Assembly (NCBI RefSeq): GCF_022869805.1
Contig: NZ_CP094974.1
Span: 4,402,001 to 4,466,000, forward strand
From: Halosolutus halophilus
GTDB taxonomy: Archaea > Halobacteriota > Halobacteria > Halobacteriales > Natrialbaceae
Reading direction: 5' to 3'
DNA: 64,000 nucleotides
Below, piece after piece: positions 44,588 through 53,912 of this stretch (position 1 is its first letter; every line of letters starts with the position of its first letter). The translations under genes were made by a program, and so were the position numbers. The notes beneath the pieces are model-generated. The model was not told the origin of the DNA, ran no database searches, and was given only the letters and a program-made list of their open reading frames with translations.

Positions 44588-45330
44588 CGGTACCCCCCGT
44601 CGTCGCTTCCGAGCCGAATCACGATCGCGTTGACGATCAGGACGAGCACGACGAGGATCCCGCCGAGGAGCAACGCGGTGTCGAACCGGCCCTGGCGGGC
44701 CTCTAGCTGGATCGCGGTCGTGAGCGTCCGCGTCTTCGAGGTGCCATTCGGGCCGGCGATGTTGCCGCCGACGATGAGGACGGACCCGACCTCGCTGATC
44801 GCGCGGCCGAACCCTGCCAGGACCGCCGTCGCGATCCCGTACCGCGCTTCCTTGATCGTTACGAGGGCGACGTCGACCCGCGTCCCGCCGACAGCGTACG
44901 CCGCGTCGCGGACGGTCTCCTCGACGCTGCTCACTGCGGCGACGCTCACCCCGGTGATAACCGGCGTCGCGAGGACGAACTGCGACATGATCATCGCCTC
45001 CGGAGTGAACACGAGGTCGAGCGAGCCGAGCGGTCCCTGGCTGGACACCAGAAACAGGACGAGGAGTCCGACGACGACGCTCGGGAACCCCATGCCGGTG
45101 TTGATGACCGAGGTGACCAGCCCCTTCCCGCGAAACTCCGCGAATCCGACGAGGAGCGCGATCGGGACGCTACAGACGGTGCTCAGCGTGACCGCGAGGA
45201 GACTGACGTACAGCGAGACGCGGACGATGCTTCGCACGTAGTTCCACTCGAAGGGGAACTCCGCGAGCGGCGACGCGATCGCAATGCCCTCGGCGAACGC
45301 CGGCACGGTCGCAATGCTTTCCGCTATCAT
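44584..45330 (-). CDS. tupB: Tungstate-type ABC transporter permease
   Basis: 248-aa permease with five to six helices. The segment [21 protein letters not shown] and the EAA-type loop in [23 protein letters not shown] (residues about 150-172) are the ATPase docking site. [17 protein letters not shown] is typical of TupB. It overlaps the tupA stop by four bases (ATGA) and the tupC start by four bases, so translation is coupled along the operon. Confidence 0.9.
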   Translation of the reverse strand: MIAESIATVPAFAEGIAIASPLAEFPFEWNYVRSIVRVSLYVSLLAVTLSTVCSVPIALLVGFAEFRGKGLVTSVINTGMGFPSVVVGLLVLFLVSSQGPLGSLDLVFTPEAMIMSQFVLATPVITGVSVAAVSSVEETVRDAAYAVGGTRVDVALVTIKEARYGIATAVLAGFGRAISEVGSVLIVGGNIAGPNGTSKTRTLTTAIQLEARQGRFDTALLLGGILVVLVLIVNAIVIRLGSDDGGYR

Positions 45331-46283
45331 TCCGACTCCGAATCACCGTCCGGGCTACCGCCGTCCTCCCAGTTCCACTCCTCGGGGACGTACTGTCGGA
45401 AGTTCGGGTCCTCCGACAGGGCCTCCGGGAAGAACAACTGTTCGCCCTCGACGGTGTAGTTCTCGATGATCGACTGTCCCTCGGGGCCCGTGATGTAGCC
45501 GATGTACGCCAGCGCGAGGTCGTAGTTCACGTCGTGGACGGCCGGGTTGACGGCGACGATCCCGTACGGGTTCATCAGCAGTTCCGGCCCGCCCTCGACG
45601 GGCCCCTGAACGTGAATCTCGAGGTCGATGTTGCTCTGCATCGACAGGTAGGTTCCGCGATCGGCCAGCGTGTAGGCCCCCTGCTCGTTGGCCTGGACGA
45701 GTACCTCGCCCATGCCCTGTCCGGCCTCCATGTACCACTCGCCGAAGCTCTCACGATCGAGCCCCGATTCCTCCCAGAGCGCGAGTTCCTTCGTGTGCGT
45801 CCCGGAGTTGTCGCCACGGGAGACGAACATCGACTCCGAGTCGGCGATCGCCTGGAACGCGGTCGTCACCTCCTCGCTCCCCGCGATGCCCGCCGGATCG
45901 TCGGTTCCGCCGACGACGACGAAGTCGTTGAACATGAGGTCGCGTCGGTTGACGCCGTAGCCTTCTTCCATGAACTCGTCCTCGAGCGATCGGGCGTGGA
46001 CCATCACGACGTCCGAGTCCCCGTTCCGGGCGGTTTTGAGCGCTGCGCCCGTCCCCTGCGCGACGGTGTCGACGGTGACGCCGTACCGGTCCTCGAAGGG
46101 CGCGTTCAGTTCGTCGAGTAGCCCCGTGTCGTCGGTGCTCGTCGTCGTCGTCAGCGTGAGCGTCTCACCGCTGATACCCGGCCCGTCGTCGGATTCGTCG
46201 CTGGTGAGCGACGTACAGCCGGCGACTCCGATCGCGGCGGCGCTTCCGACCGCGGCCACGAACGTCCGCCGTTGTATCGACAT
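45327..46283 (-). CDS. tupA: Tungstate-type substrate-binding lipoprotein
   Basis: 318-aa secreted oxyanion-binding protein. The ATG at 46283 gives [20 protein letters not shown] with a Tat-type RR, a hydrophobic core and the lipobox VAGC. The mature part starts acidic. The TupA-like binding motif [19 protein letters not shown] is at about residues 42-60, and [20 protein letters not shown] and [19 protein letters not shown] follow; TTTS is the hallmark of tungstate-binding TupA. The preference over molybdate is inferred from this motif. First gene of tupABC; 46284-46491 holds its promoter. Confidence 0.9.
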   Translation of the reverse strand: MSIQRRTFVAAVGSAAAIGVAGCTSLTSDESDDGPGISGETLTLTTTTSTDDTGLLDELNAPFEDRYGVTVDTVAQGTGAALKTARNGDSDVVMVHARSLEDEFMEEGYGVNRRDLMFNDFVVVGGTDDPAGIAGSEEVTTAFQAIADSESMFVSRGDNSGTHTKELALWEESGLDRESFGEWYMEAGQGMGEVLVQANEQGAYTLADRGTYLSMQSNIDLEIHVQGPVEGGPELLMNPYGIVAVNPAVHDVNYDLALAYIGYITGPEGQSIIENYTVEGEQLFFPEALSEDPNFRQYVPEEWNWEDGGSPDGDSESE

Positions 46284-46503
46284 AGATACTACGACTGACC
46301 GGACGAGCAAATAGCTTTGGGTACTCGAGCAATGACATTCGGTTGCAGGGGATCGCGTACCGAAATCGATCGGTTTCAGACACGGCGGTTTCGCACGGCG
46401 GAACGCGACGATAGTAACTGGATACGGTTACGCTCCGGGTGTCGCGATCACTGCCCGAGACGGTCCGTAGCCTTTAGGACGCGGCCCCGCGGTGAATCGA
46501 ACG

Positions 46504-48306
46504 GTGAACCCCGATCGGATCTTCGAGGCGTTCCCCGCGCCGAGCTATCGCGGGGCCCAGGAGCAGGCCCTCCGTGACATCCGCGACGCCTTCGCTGCGG
46601 GCAACGACGTCGTGCTCGTCCGTGCGCCGACGGGAAGCGGCAAGTCCCTGCTCGCGCGGTCGATCGCGGGCTGTGCCCGGACGATCGACGAGGCCGACCC
46701 GAGCGAGGCCTCGGGGGCCTACTACACGACCCCGCAAGTGTCGCAACTCGACGACGTCGCGGCCGACGAACTGCTCGCCGATCTGAACGTCATCCGCGGG
46801 AAGTCCAACTACACCTGCATCCTGCCGGACGAACGCGACACGCCGGTCAACCAGGCCCCCTGCGTCCGCGAGCGCGGCTACGACTGTTCGGTCAAGCACC
46901 GCTGTCCGTACTTCTCCGATCGCGCGATCGCCTCTAATCGGGAAATAGCGGCGATGACGCTCGCCTATTTCATGCAGACCGCGGGCAGCGAGGTCTTTCG
47001 CAAGCGCGACGTCGTGGTCGTCGACGAGGCTCACGGGCTCGCCGAGTGGGCGGAGATGTACGCGACCATCCAGCTGGGGCCCCGAACGGTGCCCTTCTGG
47101 GACGAGTTGCGCGTCCCCGCGGTCGACAGCGTCGATCGGGCCGCCCGCTACGCGGAGGCGCTCGCCCAGCAGTGCGAGCGCCGGAAGGACGACCTCCTCG
47201 CCAGCGAGTCGCTGACGCCCGCAGAGGTGCGCGAACGCGATCGGTTGCAGGAACTCGTCGGGGAACTCGACTGGTTCGTCTCGGACTACCGCGACCCGGG
47301 GAGCCCGACGACGTGGCTGGTCGACCAGTCCGAATCCGGCTCCGACGACGCCGGCGACGACGGTGACGAACCGAAGGGCGGCCCGCTGACGATCAAGCCG
47401 ATGAACCCCGAGAAGTACCTCCAGCACACGGTCTGGGACCGCGGGAACAGGTTCGCGCTGCTGTCGGCGACGATTCTCAACAAGGAGGCGTTCTGCCGAC
47501 AGGTCGGCCTCGATCCCGCGGTCGTCGCGCTCGTCGACGTCCCGCACACGTTCCCCGTCGAGAACCGCCCGCTGTACGACGTCACGCAGGGGAAGATGAC
47601 CTACGAGCACCGGTCGGAGACGACGCCGAAGATCGCCCGCACGATCGTCCGGATCATGCAGGCCCATCCCGACGAGAAGGGGCTGGTCCACGCCCACTCC
47701 TACGACATCCAGGAGCGACTCGCCGACCTCCTCGCCGATTTCGGCGTCGGCGATCGGGTCCGGACCCACAGCCGGGAGGACCGCGACGCCGACCTCGAGG
47801 CGTGGAAGGCGGCCGACGACCCCGACGTCTTCCTCTCGGTCAAGATGGAGGAGGCGCTGGACCTCAAGGGAGACTTCTGCCGTTGGCAGGTGCTGTGCAA
47901 GGCTCCGTTCCTCAACACGAGCGACTCCCGGGTGGCCCACCGACTCGAGGAGGGCCAGTGGGCGTGGTACTTCCGGACCGCGCTGCGGACCGTGATCCAG
48001 GGTTGTGGCCGGGTCGTTCGCGCGCCGGACGATCACGGCGCGACGTACCTCGCGGACGCGAGTCTGCTCGATCTGTTCGATCGCGCCCGGTCGGACATGC
48101 CGGACTGGTTCGCCGCGCAGGTCGATCGGATGGACGAACCGGAACTGCCGGCGTTCGAGCCGCAGGCTGCACTCGCGGACGAATCGACGTCGGGGGTGTC
48201 CACGGGCCGGGACCGGACCGATCGCGACACCGCGCCGTCGCGGGGTCGATCCGGACGAACGTCACGTTCGAGCCCGCTCGCCGACGTCTGGAACACGGAC
48301 GAATAG
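46504..48306 (+). CDS. ATP-dependent DNA helicase, XPD/DinG type
   Basis: 600-aa superfamily 2 helicase. Walker A is VLVRAPTGSGKSLLAR near residue 45 and the DEAH box VVVVDEAHGLAEW near residue 165. Between them are the four Fe-S cysteines, in NYTCILPDER, NQAPC, GYDCSVKHRCPYF, as in XPD and DinG. The second helicase domain has KGLVHAHSYDIQERL and the arginine finger in VIQGCGRVVRAPDDHG. The start is a GTG at 46504 or 46492; the first fits the TTTAGG element about 26 bp upstream. It probably unwinds damaged DNA or R-loops; the exact ortholog is not clear. The C-terminal tail is Arg/Ser-rich. Confidence 0.88.
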   Translation: MNPDRIFEAFPAPSYRGAQEQALRDIRDAFAAGNDVVLVRAPTGSGKSLLARSIAGCARTIDEADPSEASGAYYTTPQVSQLDDVAADELLADLNVIRGKSNYTCILPDERDTPVNQAPCVRERGYDCSVKHRCPYFSDRAIASNREIAAMTLAYFMQTAGSEVFRKRDVVVVDEAHGLAEWAEMYATIQLGPRTVPFWDELRVPAVDSVDRAARYAEALAQQCERRKDDLLASESLTPAEVRERDRLQELVGELDWFVSDYRDPGSPTTWLVDQSESGSDDAGDDGDEPKGGPLTIKPMNPEKYLQHTVWDRGNRFALLSATILNKEAFCRQVGLDPAVVALVDVPHTFPVENRPLYDVTQGKMTYEHRSETTPKIARTIVRIMQAHPDEKGLVHAHSYDIQERLADLLADFGVGDRVRTHSREDRDADLEAWKAADDPDVFLSVKMEEALDLKGDFCRWQVLCKAPFLNTSDSRVAHRLEEGQWAWYFRTALRTVIQGCGRVVRAPDDHGATYLADASLLDLFDRARSDMPDWFAAQVDRMDEPELPAFEPQAALADESTSGVSTGRDRTDRDTAPSRGRSGRTSRSSPLADVWNTDE

Positions 48307-48602
48307 CAGCCGAAACGCGGCGGATCGGAACTGGTTCCGAGTACTGGCATGACCTCGAATTCGATCCACCGACCGAGACAGCACTCGGCGAAAGGAACGC
48401 GCGGATAAACTATCTATCTCTCGAAACGTGTTACACAGTGTGAAACACGTTGCATTCTACAGGACATCTTGTTGCGTACCGTCGGACGTCTTGCACGGCG
48501 AGTCGCTGACGCCCGCAGCGGTGTCGGCCACGCGTCCTCGTTCGGAGTTCGGGGCGCGTCGTCCCGCCTCGCCGTCGCCGGTGTCGACGCCGCTCGATCG
48601 GC
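48307..48602. other. Convergent intergenic region with a palindrome and AT-rich DNA
   Basis: The region separates the helicase and regulator stops. AACGTGTT (48425-48432) and AACACGTT (48444-48451) form an 8-bp inverted repeat around ACACAGTGTGA, itself partly palindromic. GATAAACTATCTATC lies just upstream (48403-48417) and could be a TATA region. No gene is visible on either strand. Such operator-like sequence is odd between two gene ends; it may serve an unrecognised transcript. Confidence 0.45.
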
Positions 48603-49418
48603 TCACTCACCTCGAACCGGGCCGTCGATCGCTACCGAGTCGATCCGGCGCGCGTTCGTCTTCCGCCACCGGTAGCGACAGGTCGCCCACTCCCGGAGTC
48701 GGGGGTTCGTACTCTCGACGGCGACGACCAGGTGGCCGCTGTCGTCGCAGGCACCGAGAAACACCGTCTCCCCGACGAGCGCGAGTCCCATCGACGGGGA
48801 CTCCTCGGTGACGTACAGTTCGTAGCGGTCGAGCGAGAGCGACTGCCGGAACCGATCGGCGTAGCGCTCCGTCGCGACCTCGAACGTCGATTCGCCGAGC
48901 ACGAGCGTCGTCGACGTCCCGGAGCGGATGATCGGCGCGTGGATCGTCAGGAACTGGCGATTGATGACGGGCGAGATGCCACGGAGTCTATCGCCGTTCC
49001 CCACCGCGGCCGCGAGCCGATCGGCGTACCACTCGATCGGCCGGTGTGGGTTCGTTTCGGTCGCGACCGCCAGTTCGGCCGTCCGAAACCAGTCGACCTC
49101 GAGTTCGGCGGCGCCGACGTCGACTCGGGAGAGAAACGGCTCGACCCGTTCGAGCGTCCTGAATCGTCTCCGTGTGCGCTGGTAGGATTCGAGGGCCAGT
49201 TCGCCGGTCGTGGTGGCCACGTAGCCGCCGTCGACGCGGGCCACCCAACCGCGATCGGTTAGCTCGCCCAGTGTTCGGTGGACCGTCGTCCGGGAGACGT
49301 CGGCGAACGAGACGAGGTCGGCGGGCTGGGCGGGACCGTCGGTCAGTCGATCGAGAACGTCGACGCGGGCGGGCGACCCCGAGAGATAACCGATCCCCCG
49401 GTCCTGCTCGTCGGTCAT
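48603..49418 (-). CDS. Winged-helix regulator with FilR1-type C-terminal domain
   Basis: 271-aa transcription factor. Residues 5-80 form a winged helix (GSPARVDVLDRLTDGPAQPAD, then the recognition helix SFADVSRTTVHRTLGEL). The C-terminal half, residues about 120-260, resembles the FilR1 middle domain (VNRQFLTIHAPIIRSGTSTT style segment and FLGACDDSGHLVVAVESTNP). Haloarchaea have dozens of such regulators. No neighbour is an obvious target; the next gene upstream encodes a tiny membrane protein. Ligand unknown. Confidence 0.82.
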   Translation of the reverse strand: MTDEQDRGIGYLSGSPARVDVLDRLTDGPAQPADLVSFADVSRTTVHRTLGELTDRGWVARVDGGYVATTTGELALESYQRTRRRFRTLERVEPFLSRVDVGAAELEVDWFRTAELAVATETNPHRPIEWYADRLAAAVGNGDRLRGISPVINRQFLTIHAPIIRSGTSTTLVLGESTFEVATERYADRFRQSLSLDRYELYVTEESPSMGLALVGETVFLGACDDSGHLVVAVESTNPRLREWATCRYRWRKTNARRIDSVAIDGPVRGE

Positions 49419-49520
49419 ATACGTTCTCGCTCACTCGCGGCACAGTAAACAGTTTTGTCCGACGAACGGGGGTACTAATTGAACGGGAGCGAGAAACGGC
49501 GCGATCGTTGCCGAGACCGG

Positions 49521-49607
49521 TCAGAACAGTGACATTGCGCCCCAGGCGACCATCGAGGTCACCATGAGAACGGCGAACAGCAGCGCGATGATCTGGTTCT
49601 TGTCCAT
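49521..49607 (-). CDS. Single-helix membrane microprotein (28 aa)
   Basis: Tiny frame encoding MDKNQIIALLFAVLMVTSMV then AWGAMSLF. After a charged MDKN the rest is one membrane helix, the form of the conserved single-pass microproteins found in haloarchaeal genomes. Codons are normal. It lies between the regulator start and the methyltransferase gene, on the same strand. Homology search is needed to prove that it is conserved. Confidence 0.55.
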   Translation of the reverse strand: MDKNQIIALLFAVLMVTSMVAWGAMSLF

Positions 49608-49712
49608 ACTCGGACGAATTCGTCCCGAAGTCATGAATTTGACGACCGCCGCACGGTCGCGTCGCGACCGGCACCCCTTCTCGGCGACGATCCGAAGCGG
49701 TCGTTCCGGTGA

Positions 49713-50993
49713 CTACCCGAACCGGGCGTCGACGACGACGTGATCCACGCCGGCGCTGTGACTCTTGACCCGGCGGCGATCGAGCACCGTGAGGTCCCGG
49801 TCGGCGTCCTCGGCCGCCCGTTCGAGTCGCTCGATCGGCCGGTCCCAGAGCCGCGGTTCGGGCGTCGCCTCGTGGTAGTGGACGACGCCGCCCGGGCGGA
49901 GTGCGGCGAGGGCGTCGTCGAGGAACGTGTAGGCCTCGTCGTCGCGCGCGCGGTCGTCCCGTTCGTCCCGATCGCGGTCCTCCTCGTCGGGCGCGTCGGC
50001 CGCGCTCCCGTAGTACCCCATCACGACCCGATCGACCGCGAGGTCGCCGGCGAGGTCCCGGCAGTCGGTCATGTAGGCATCGACCCGATCGGCCACGTCG
50101 TTGAGCATCGCGTTCTCGACGAGATAGCGGAACGCGGTCGGATTACGTTCCGTCGCCGTCACCCGCGCGCCGGCGCGGGCCATCGGGAGCGTGAAGTAGC
50201 CGATGCCGGCGAACATGTCGAAGACGTGCTCGTCCGCCGCGACGAGGTCACCCATTCGCGCCCGTTCGGCCTGGTTGCCCGGCGAGAACATCACCGTCGC
50301 GGGGTCGAGGCCGTACCGGGTGCCGTGTTCGACGTGGACGGTCTCGGTGTCCCGCTCGCCCGCGACGTGGCGGGTCCGGGGCTCGCGGTAGGTGCCCGCC
50401 GCGCCGTCGTTCGCGATCCCCTCGTCGGCCAGCACGCTGTCGGCCTCGCCGTGCAGTTCGAGCAGCGCCTCGCCGAGGTCCTCTTCGTCGGGACAGTCCT
50501 CGGGCACCGTCACGAGAACGACGGAGCCGACGACGGCCCACGAACCCGGCGCGGCCCCGATCTCGGCCTCGCTCCAGCCTCGATCGGCGAGCAGGTCCGC
50601 CAGGTCCCGCGTCCGGGGCTCGGGATCGACCTGTCGGACGACCTCAAGTACCTGCGTCTCCGTCGGCGGCTCCGTTACCGGGAGCGCGATCCGATCGGGT
50701 CCACCCTCGCGATCCCCGCGCTCACGGGTCGCTTTGTTCTCCGTCTGCTCACGGGCCCCTTGCTCCCGTTCGCACGGTTCGCGGGACCAGAGGTCCCGCG
50801 CTATTCGCGTATCCGAGGGCTTCGCTCCGCTCACCCCTCTCACCCGCCGCGAGTCGTCGTAGACGCCCTCGTCGCGCAGCGACTCGATCGCGGTCTCCGT
50901 CCGCGATTTCTCGACGATCGCGGCCAGCGGGGCGGCGTCCGGGCCGGGGAGCGACGGTTCGAGCGACTCGCTCGCGTCGGGGTCCTCAGTCAT
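49713..50993 (-). CDS. tRNA (guanine/wyosine) methyltransferase, Trm5/Taw2-like
   Basis: 426-aa class I SAM-dependent enzyme of the Trm5/Taw2 group. Residues about 200-320 carry RTRHVAGERDTETVHVEHG, the conserved FSPGNQAERARMGDLV and motif I HVFDMFAGIGYFTLPMA, then TATERNPTAFRYLVENA. The C-terminus ends HSAGVDHVVVDARFG. Group members methylate G37 (Trm5) or transfer the aminocarboxypropyl group in wyosine synthesis (Taw2); I cannot separate them by eye. After GVYDDSRRV (residues about 45-55) there is a 40-residue Arg/Glu-rich insert encoded partly by a hairpin (50780-50800). The start overlaps the nmd3 stop by eight bases, so the two genes are coupled. Confidence 0.85.
   Translation of the reverse strand: MTEDPDASESLEPSLPGPDAAPLAAIVEKSRTETAIESLRDEGVYDDSRRVRGVSGAKPSDTRIARDLWSREPCEREQGAREQTENKATRERGDREGGPDRIALPVTEPPTETQVLEVVRQVDPEPRTRDLADLLADRGWSEAEIGAAPGSWAVVGSVVLVTVPEDCPDEEDLGEALLELHGEADSVLADEGIANDGAAGTYREPRTRHVAGERDTETVHVEHGTRYGLDPATVMFSPGNQAERARMGDLVAADEHVFDMFAGIGYFTLPMARAGARVTATERNPTAFRYLVENAMLNDVADRVDAYMTDCRDLAGDLAVDRVVMGYYGSAADAPDEEDRDRDERDDRARDDEAYTFLDDALAALRPGGVVHYHEATPEPRLWDRPIERLERAAEDADRDLTVLDRRRVKSHSAGVDHVVVDARFG
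50780..50800. repeat. In-frame hairpin element inside the Trm5/Taw2-like gene
   Basis: CGCGGGACC (50780-50788), loop AGA, and GGTCCCGCG (50792-50800) form a perfect 9-bp hairpin with a 3-nt loop. On the coding strand it is preceded by AATAG and followed by AACCGTGCGA, matching the flanks (GTAG before, GACNGT-CGA after) of the copies in hemD and pspAB. Confidence 0.7.
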
Positions 50994-52212
50994 CGCTCTC
51001 GCCGTTCGCGTATGGATCGTACCGTTCCGATTCGTCGGCGTCGTCGCCCGTGTCCGGATCGGGATCGGGGAGGATGTGGAGGCCGGCACGGCTCTTCAGC
51101 ACGGGAACCGTCTCGGCGTCGGGATCGAAGTAGTTGGGTCGGGAGACGGTCTCCGCCCGGTAGGTATCGGGGTCGAGGACCTGGACTGCGTGTTCGTCCT
51201 CGACGGTGACGACCGTCGTCTCGACGGCGTCGTCGCGCTCGCCGAGTTTCCGCGCGTCGGGGGCCGCGCCCTCCTCGTAGTCGGCTTCGTACCGATCGCC
51301 GGTCGTCACCCGGATCCCCTTGAGGTTCCCGTGGGCGCTCCGGACGAGGACGGGGCCGCCCTCGTCGTCGGCGAGGTCGATCACGTCGCCGGGGGTGTAC
51401 GGCGGCAGGCGGACGGCGAAGGTCACCCGGTAAACCTCGTTGCCGTCCTCGTCCTCCGTGACGAGAGTCTCCGCGTCGTTCACGGTGCCGCCGAACTCCT
51501 CGACCATCTTGTTCGCGATCTTCTTCCCGATCTTGTTGGTCGAGACCTTGATGTTCAGCCCGTCGTCGACCTCGCCCATCTCGGTGACGAAGGCGTTCCG
51601 ATCGCCGGTGGCCTCCATGTCGGCGACGACAGCGTTCGCGATCTCTTTCGCCCGGTCCATCTCCTCGCTCGTCGGCGTCCGATCGTCGGCGCGGATCTGG
51701 ACGATGCTGGCGTAGTAGTCGCCGGCGATCCGGCCGCACCGGGTGCAGGTCTGGCGGGCGATCCTGACCGGGACCGTCACCTGCTCTTCGACCGGCGTCC
51801 CCCGCACGACCCCGGTGAAGTAGGCGTGCATCCGAATCGTGTTCTCGTCGACCTGTTCGGGTTCGACCTGCCAGGCGACGTCGTCGACGTCGACGTGGAC
51901 GCCGAGCGACTCGCTGACCTCCTCGATCGCGATGTCGGTGTAATCCTCCGCGCCGACGTCCACCCACCGGTTCCCGCGGTAGACCGCGCCACACTGGGCA
52001 CAGACCCGGACGTCGATCCGGTCCGGCGCGTCCACGAAGTCGAAGTCCTCGAAGTAGCACTCGTCGCAGAGTTCGACCTCGGTGCCGGGACGGAGCGGAT
52101 CGGTAGCGTGCCCGCCGGCACGTTCGGCCTCGGGATCGCCGTCCGCGTCGCTGGCCGATCGATCGGGCACCGGGTCCCCACACCGGGGACAGAACGCACG
52201 CGACTCGCTCAT
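50986..52212 (-). CDS. nmd3: NMD3-like ribosome export/assembly protein
   Basis: 408-aa archaeal NMD3 homolog, a 50S/60S-subunit assembly factor. The N-terminal zinc sites are AFCPRCGDPVP and ELCDECYFEDFD, then VRVCAQCGAVY and a further QTCTRCGRIAG; NMD3 has such a Cx2C array. Residues about 90-260 form the core (KIGKKIANKMVEEFGGTVND), and a beta domain follows. In eukaryotes NMD3 bridges to nuclear export; in archaea only the ribosome-binding part is expected. The start at 52212 gives MSESRAFCPRCG. The C-terminus is acidic. Confidence 0.9.
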   Translation of the reverse strand: MSESRAFCPRCGDPVPDRSASDADGDPEAERAGGHATDPLRPGTEVELCDECYFEDFDFVDAPDRIDVRVCAQCGAVYRGNRWVDVGAEDYTDIAIEEVSESLGVHVDVDDVAWQVEPEQVDENTIRMHAYFTGVVRGTPVEEQVTVPVRIARQTCTRCGRIAGDYYASIVQIRADDRTPTSEEMDRAKEIANAVVADMEATGDRNAFVTEMGEVDDGLNIKVSTNKIGKKIANKMVEEFGGTVNDAETLVTEDEDGNEVYRVTFAVRLPPYTPGDVIDLADDEGGPVLVRSAHGNLKGIRVTTGDRYEADYEEGAAPDARKLGERDDAVETTVVTVEDEHAVQVLDPDTYRAETVSRPNYFDPDAETVPVLKSRAGLHILPDPDPDTGDDADESERYDPYANGESDD

Positions 52213-52575
52213 TATCCCCGATTGGTGGCTGACGGAGTTAAACGGCCCGCTCTCGCCGTCGGGTGGCCGATCGCGATCGACTGGAGCACCTCGAGGGGGC
52301 GACGATCGATCAATAATTCTCACTCTCTGATAACTCTACACGAAACGAGGGGGTCGGATGTCGCCGATAGCCGCGTCAGACGGCGGTCTGACGGGACGAA
52401 TCGAGACGTGTCAGACGAGGTTACGTAACGGGGTCTCCACGTGAAACGAAGGGGTTCGTCGCGTCGATCGGCGATCGGTCCCGTGACCGAGACGTCCGCT
52501 TCGACTCCATCGACCGATCGCGTCCGCGGGGCACACGACAGGGTACTTATTTCTCCGGAGCACCTACGAGTCGAT
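52213..52575. other. Divergent promoter region between nmd3 and htpX
   Basis: About 360 bp with no gene. TACTTATTT (52544-52552) lies 24-32 bp before the htpX ATG and is its likely TATA box. ATCAATAATTCTC at 52308-52320 is an AT-rich patch on the nmd3 side. The in-frame extension of htpX back to 52441 is arginine/serine-rich and not real. Confidence 0.5.
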
Positions 52576-53451
52576 ATGGATTGGCAGCCCGACTGGGGTC
52601 TTCGCGCGCGGATGTTCCTAACGATGTTTCTGCTGTTCGCGCTGTACATCGTGTTCGCGGGCGTGATCGCCGCGTACCTGGGGGGGAGTATCGTCATCTT
52701 CGCCGTGCTGTTCGGTGGGATGTCGGTGGTGCAGTACTACTTCAGCGACACGCTCACCCTCCGGAGCATGGGCGCGAAAGAGGTCTCCCGCGATGAGTAC
52801 CCGCAACTGCACGCCTCGATCGACCGACTCTCACAGCAGGCCGACCTCCCGAAACCGTCGGTGGCCGTCGTCGACTCGAAGGTACCGAACGCGTTCGCGA
52901 CCGGCCGGAACCAGAAGAACGCCGCCGTCGCCGTGACGACCGGCCTCCTGCGGACCCTCGACAGCGACGAACTCGACGGGGTCCTCGCCCACGAACTCGC
53001 CCACGTCAAGAACAGGGACATGATGGTGATGACGTTCGCTTCCCTGCTCGCGACGATCGCGTTCATGGTCGTCCGCTGGGGCGCGTTCTTCGGTGGCGGT
53101 CGCAACAGACAGCAGGGCGGGGTCGTCGTCGCGATCGTCGTCTCGCTGCTGGTCTGGATCGTGAGCTACGTCCTGATGCGGGCGCTCTCGCGCTACCGCG
53201 AGTTCGCCGCCGATCGGGGCGCGGCGACGATCACCGGCAAGCCGTCGGCGCTCGCGTCGGCGCTCCTCAAGATCTCCGGCGAGGTCGACAAGGTCCCGGA
53301 CGAGGACTTGCGCGAGGAGGCCGAGATGAACGCCTTCTTCATCATCCCGATCAAGTCCGGCATCGTCGGTCGCCTCTTCAGCACGCACCCGTCGACGGAA
53401 CGCCGCATCGAACGGCTCCGGGATCTCGAACGGGAGATGGAGGCGTTCTGA
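52576..53451 (+). CDS. htpX: HtpX-type M48 zinc metalloprotease
   Basis: 291-aa membrane protease that clears damaged membrane proteins. Two N-terminal helices (MFLTMFLLFALYIVFAGVIA and VIFAVLFGGMSVVQYYF) precede the soluble domain. The zinc motif is AHELAHVKNRD (HExxH) near residue 140, with the third ligand glutamate in RYREFAADRGAA. Two further helices flank (ATIAFMVVRWGAFFGG and VAIVVSLLVWIVSYVL). It is 460 bp from pspAB with one small membrane gene between; the HtpX-PspAB pairing is also seen in actinobacteria and supports a membrane-stress role. Confidence 0.95.
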   Translation: MDWQPDWGLRARMFLTMFLLFALYIVFAGVIAAYLGGSIVIFAVLFGGMSVVQYYFSDTLTLRSMGAKEVSRDEYPQLHASIDRLSQQADLPKPSVAVVDSKVPNAFATGRNQKNAAVAVTTGLLRTLDSDELDGVLAHELAHVKNRDMMVMTFASLLATIAFMVVRWGAFFGGGRNRQQGGVVVAIVVSLLVWIVSYVLMRALSRYREFAADRGAATITGKPSALASALLKISGEVDKVPDEDLREEAEMNAFFIIPIKSGIVGRLFSTHPSTERRIERLRDLEREMEAF

Positions 53452-53500
53452 ATCGACCGCCGATCCCGACGTCCGACGATCGAATTGCCGGCGACCGTCG

Positions 53501-53740
53501 TCACTCCGGGGGGATGCCGTACGGCCGGGGTCGTCGCGGAGGTCGCTTCCCCACGTAGAACGCGAAGACGACGATCCCGCCGATAACGGGCAGGAGAAAG
53601 AACCCGACGACGAACCCGACGGCCCACATATCCGCGGTATCCATGGCTCGCGCTCTCGCGTCGCGATAGATCAACGCCGCTCCGAGGAGCGCGAGCACCG
53701 CGGCGACGGGGAATCCGACGTCGATGCTGATGCCGACCAT
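53501..53740 (-). CDS. Small two-helix membrane protein (79 aa)
   Basis: 79-aa protein with two membrane helices: VGFPVAAVLALLGAALIYRD and WAVGFVVGFFLLPVIGGIVV, and a proline/arginine-rich C-terminus (GKRPPRRPRPYGIPPE). It faces the htpX gene and diverges from pspAB. A membrane-stress role by neighbourhood is only inference. No family recognised. Confidence 0.65.
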   Translation of the reverse strand: MVGISIDVGFPVAAVLALLGAALIYRDARARAMDTADMWAVGFVVGFFLLPVIGGIVVFAFYVGKRPPRRPRPYGIPPE

Positions 53741-53912
53741 ACCGGACGTTCAGACGACACTGTGATACCGTTTCCGGAGGACGACGGCCGGCCGGATCGA
53801 CCCGGCCGAACGATCCGCTCCCGATCGGTCCTGCCGTCGGCCACTCGAACGGAGTTCGTTCCCGTGCAGACGAATAGAACCCTTTGAAAGGATCGCCCCC
53901 GTTGCCCCACGT

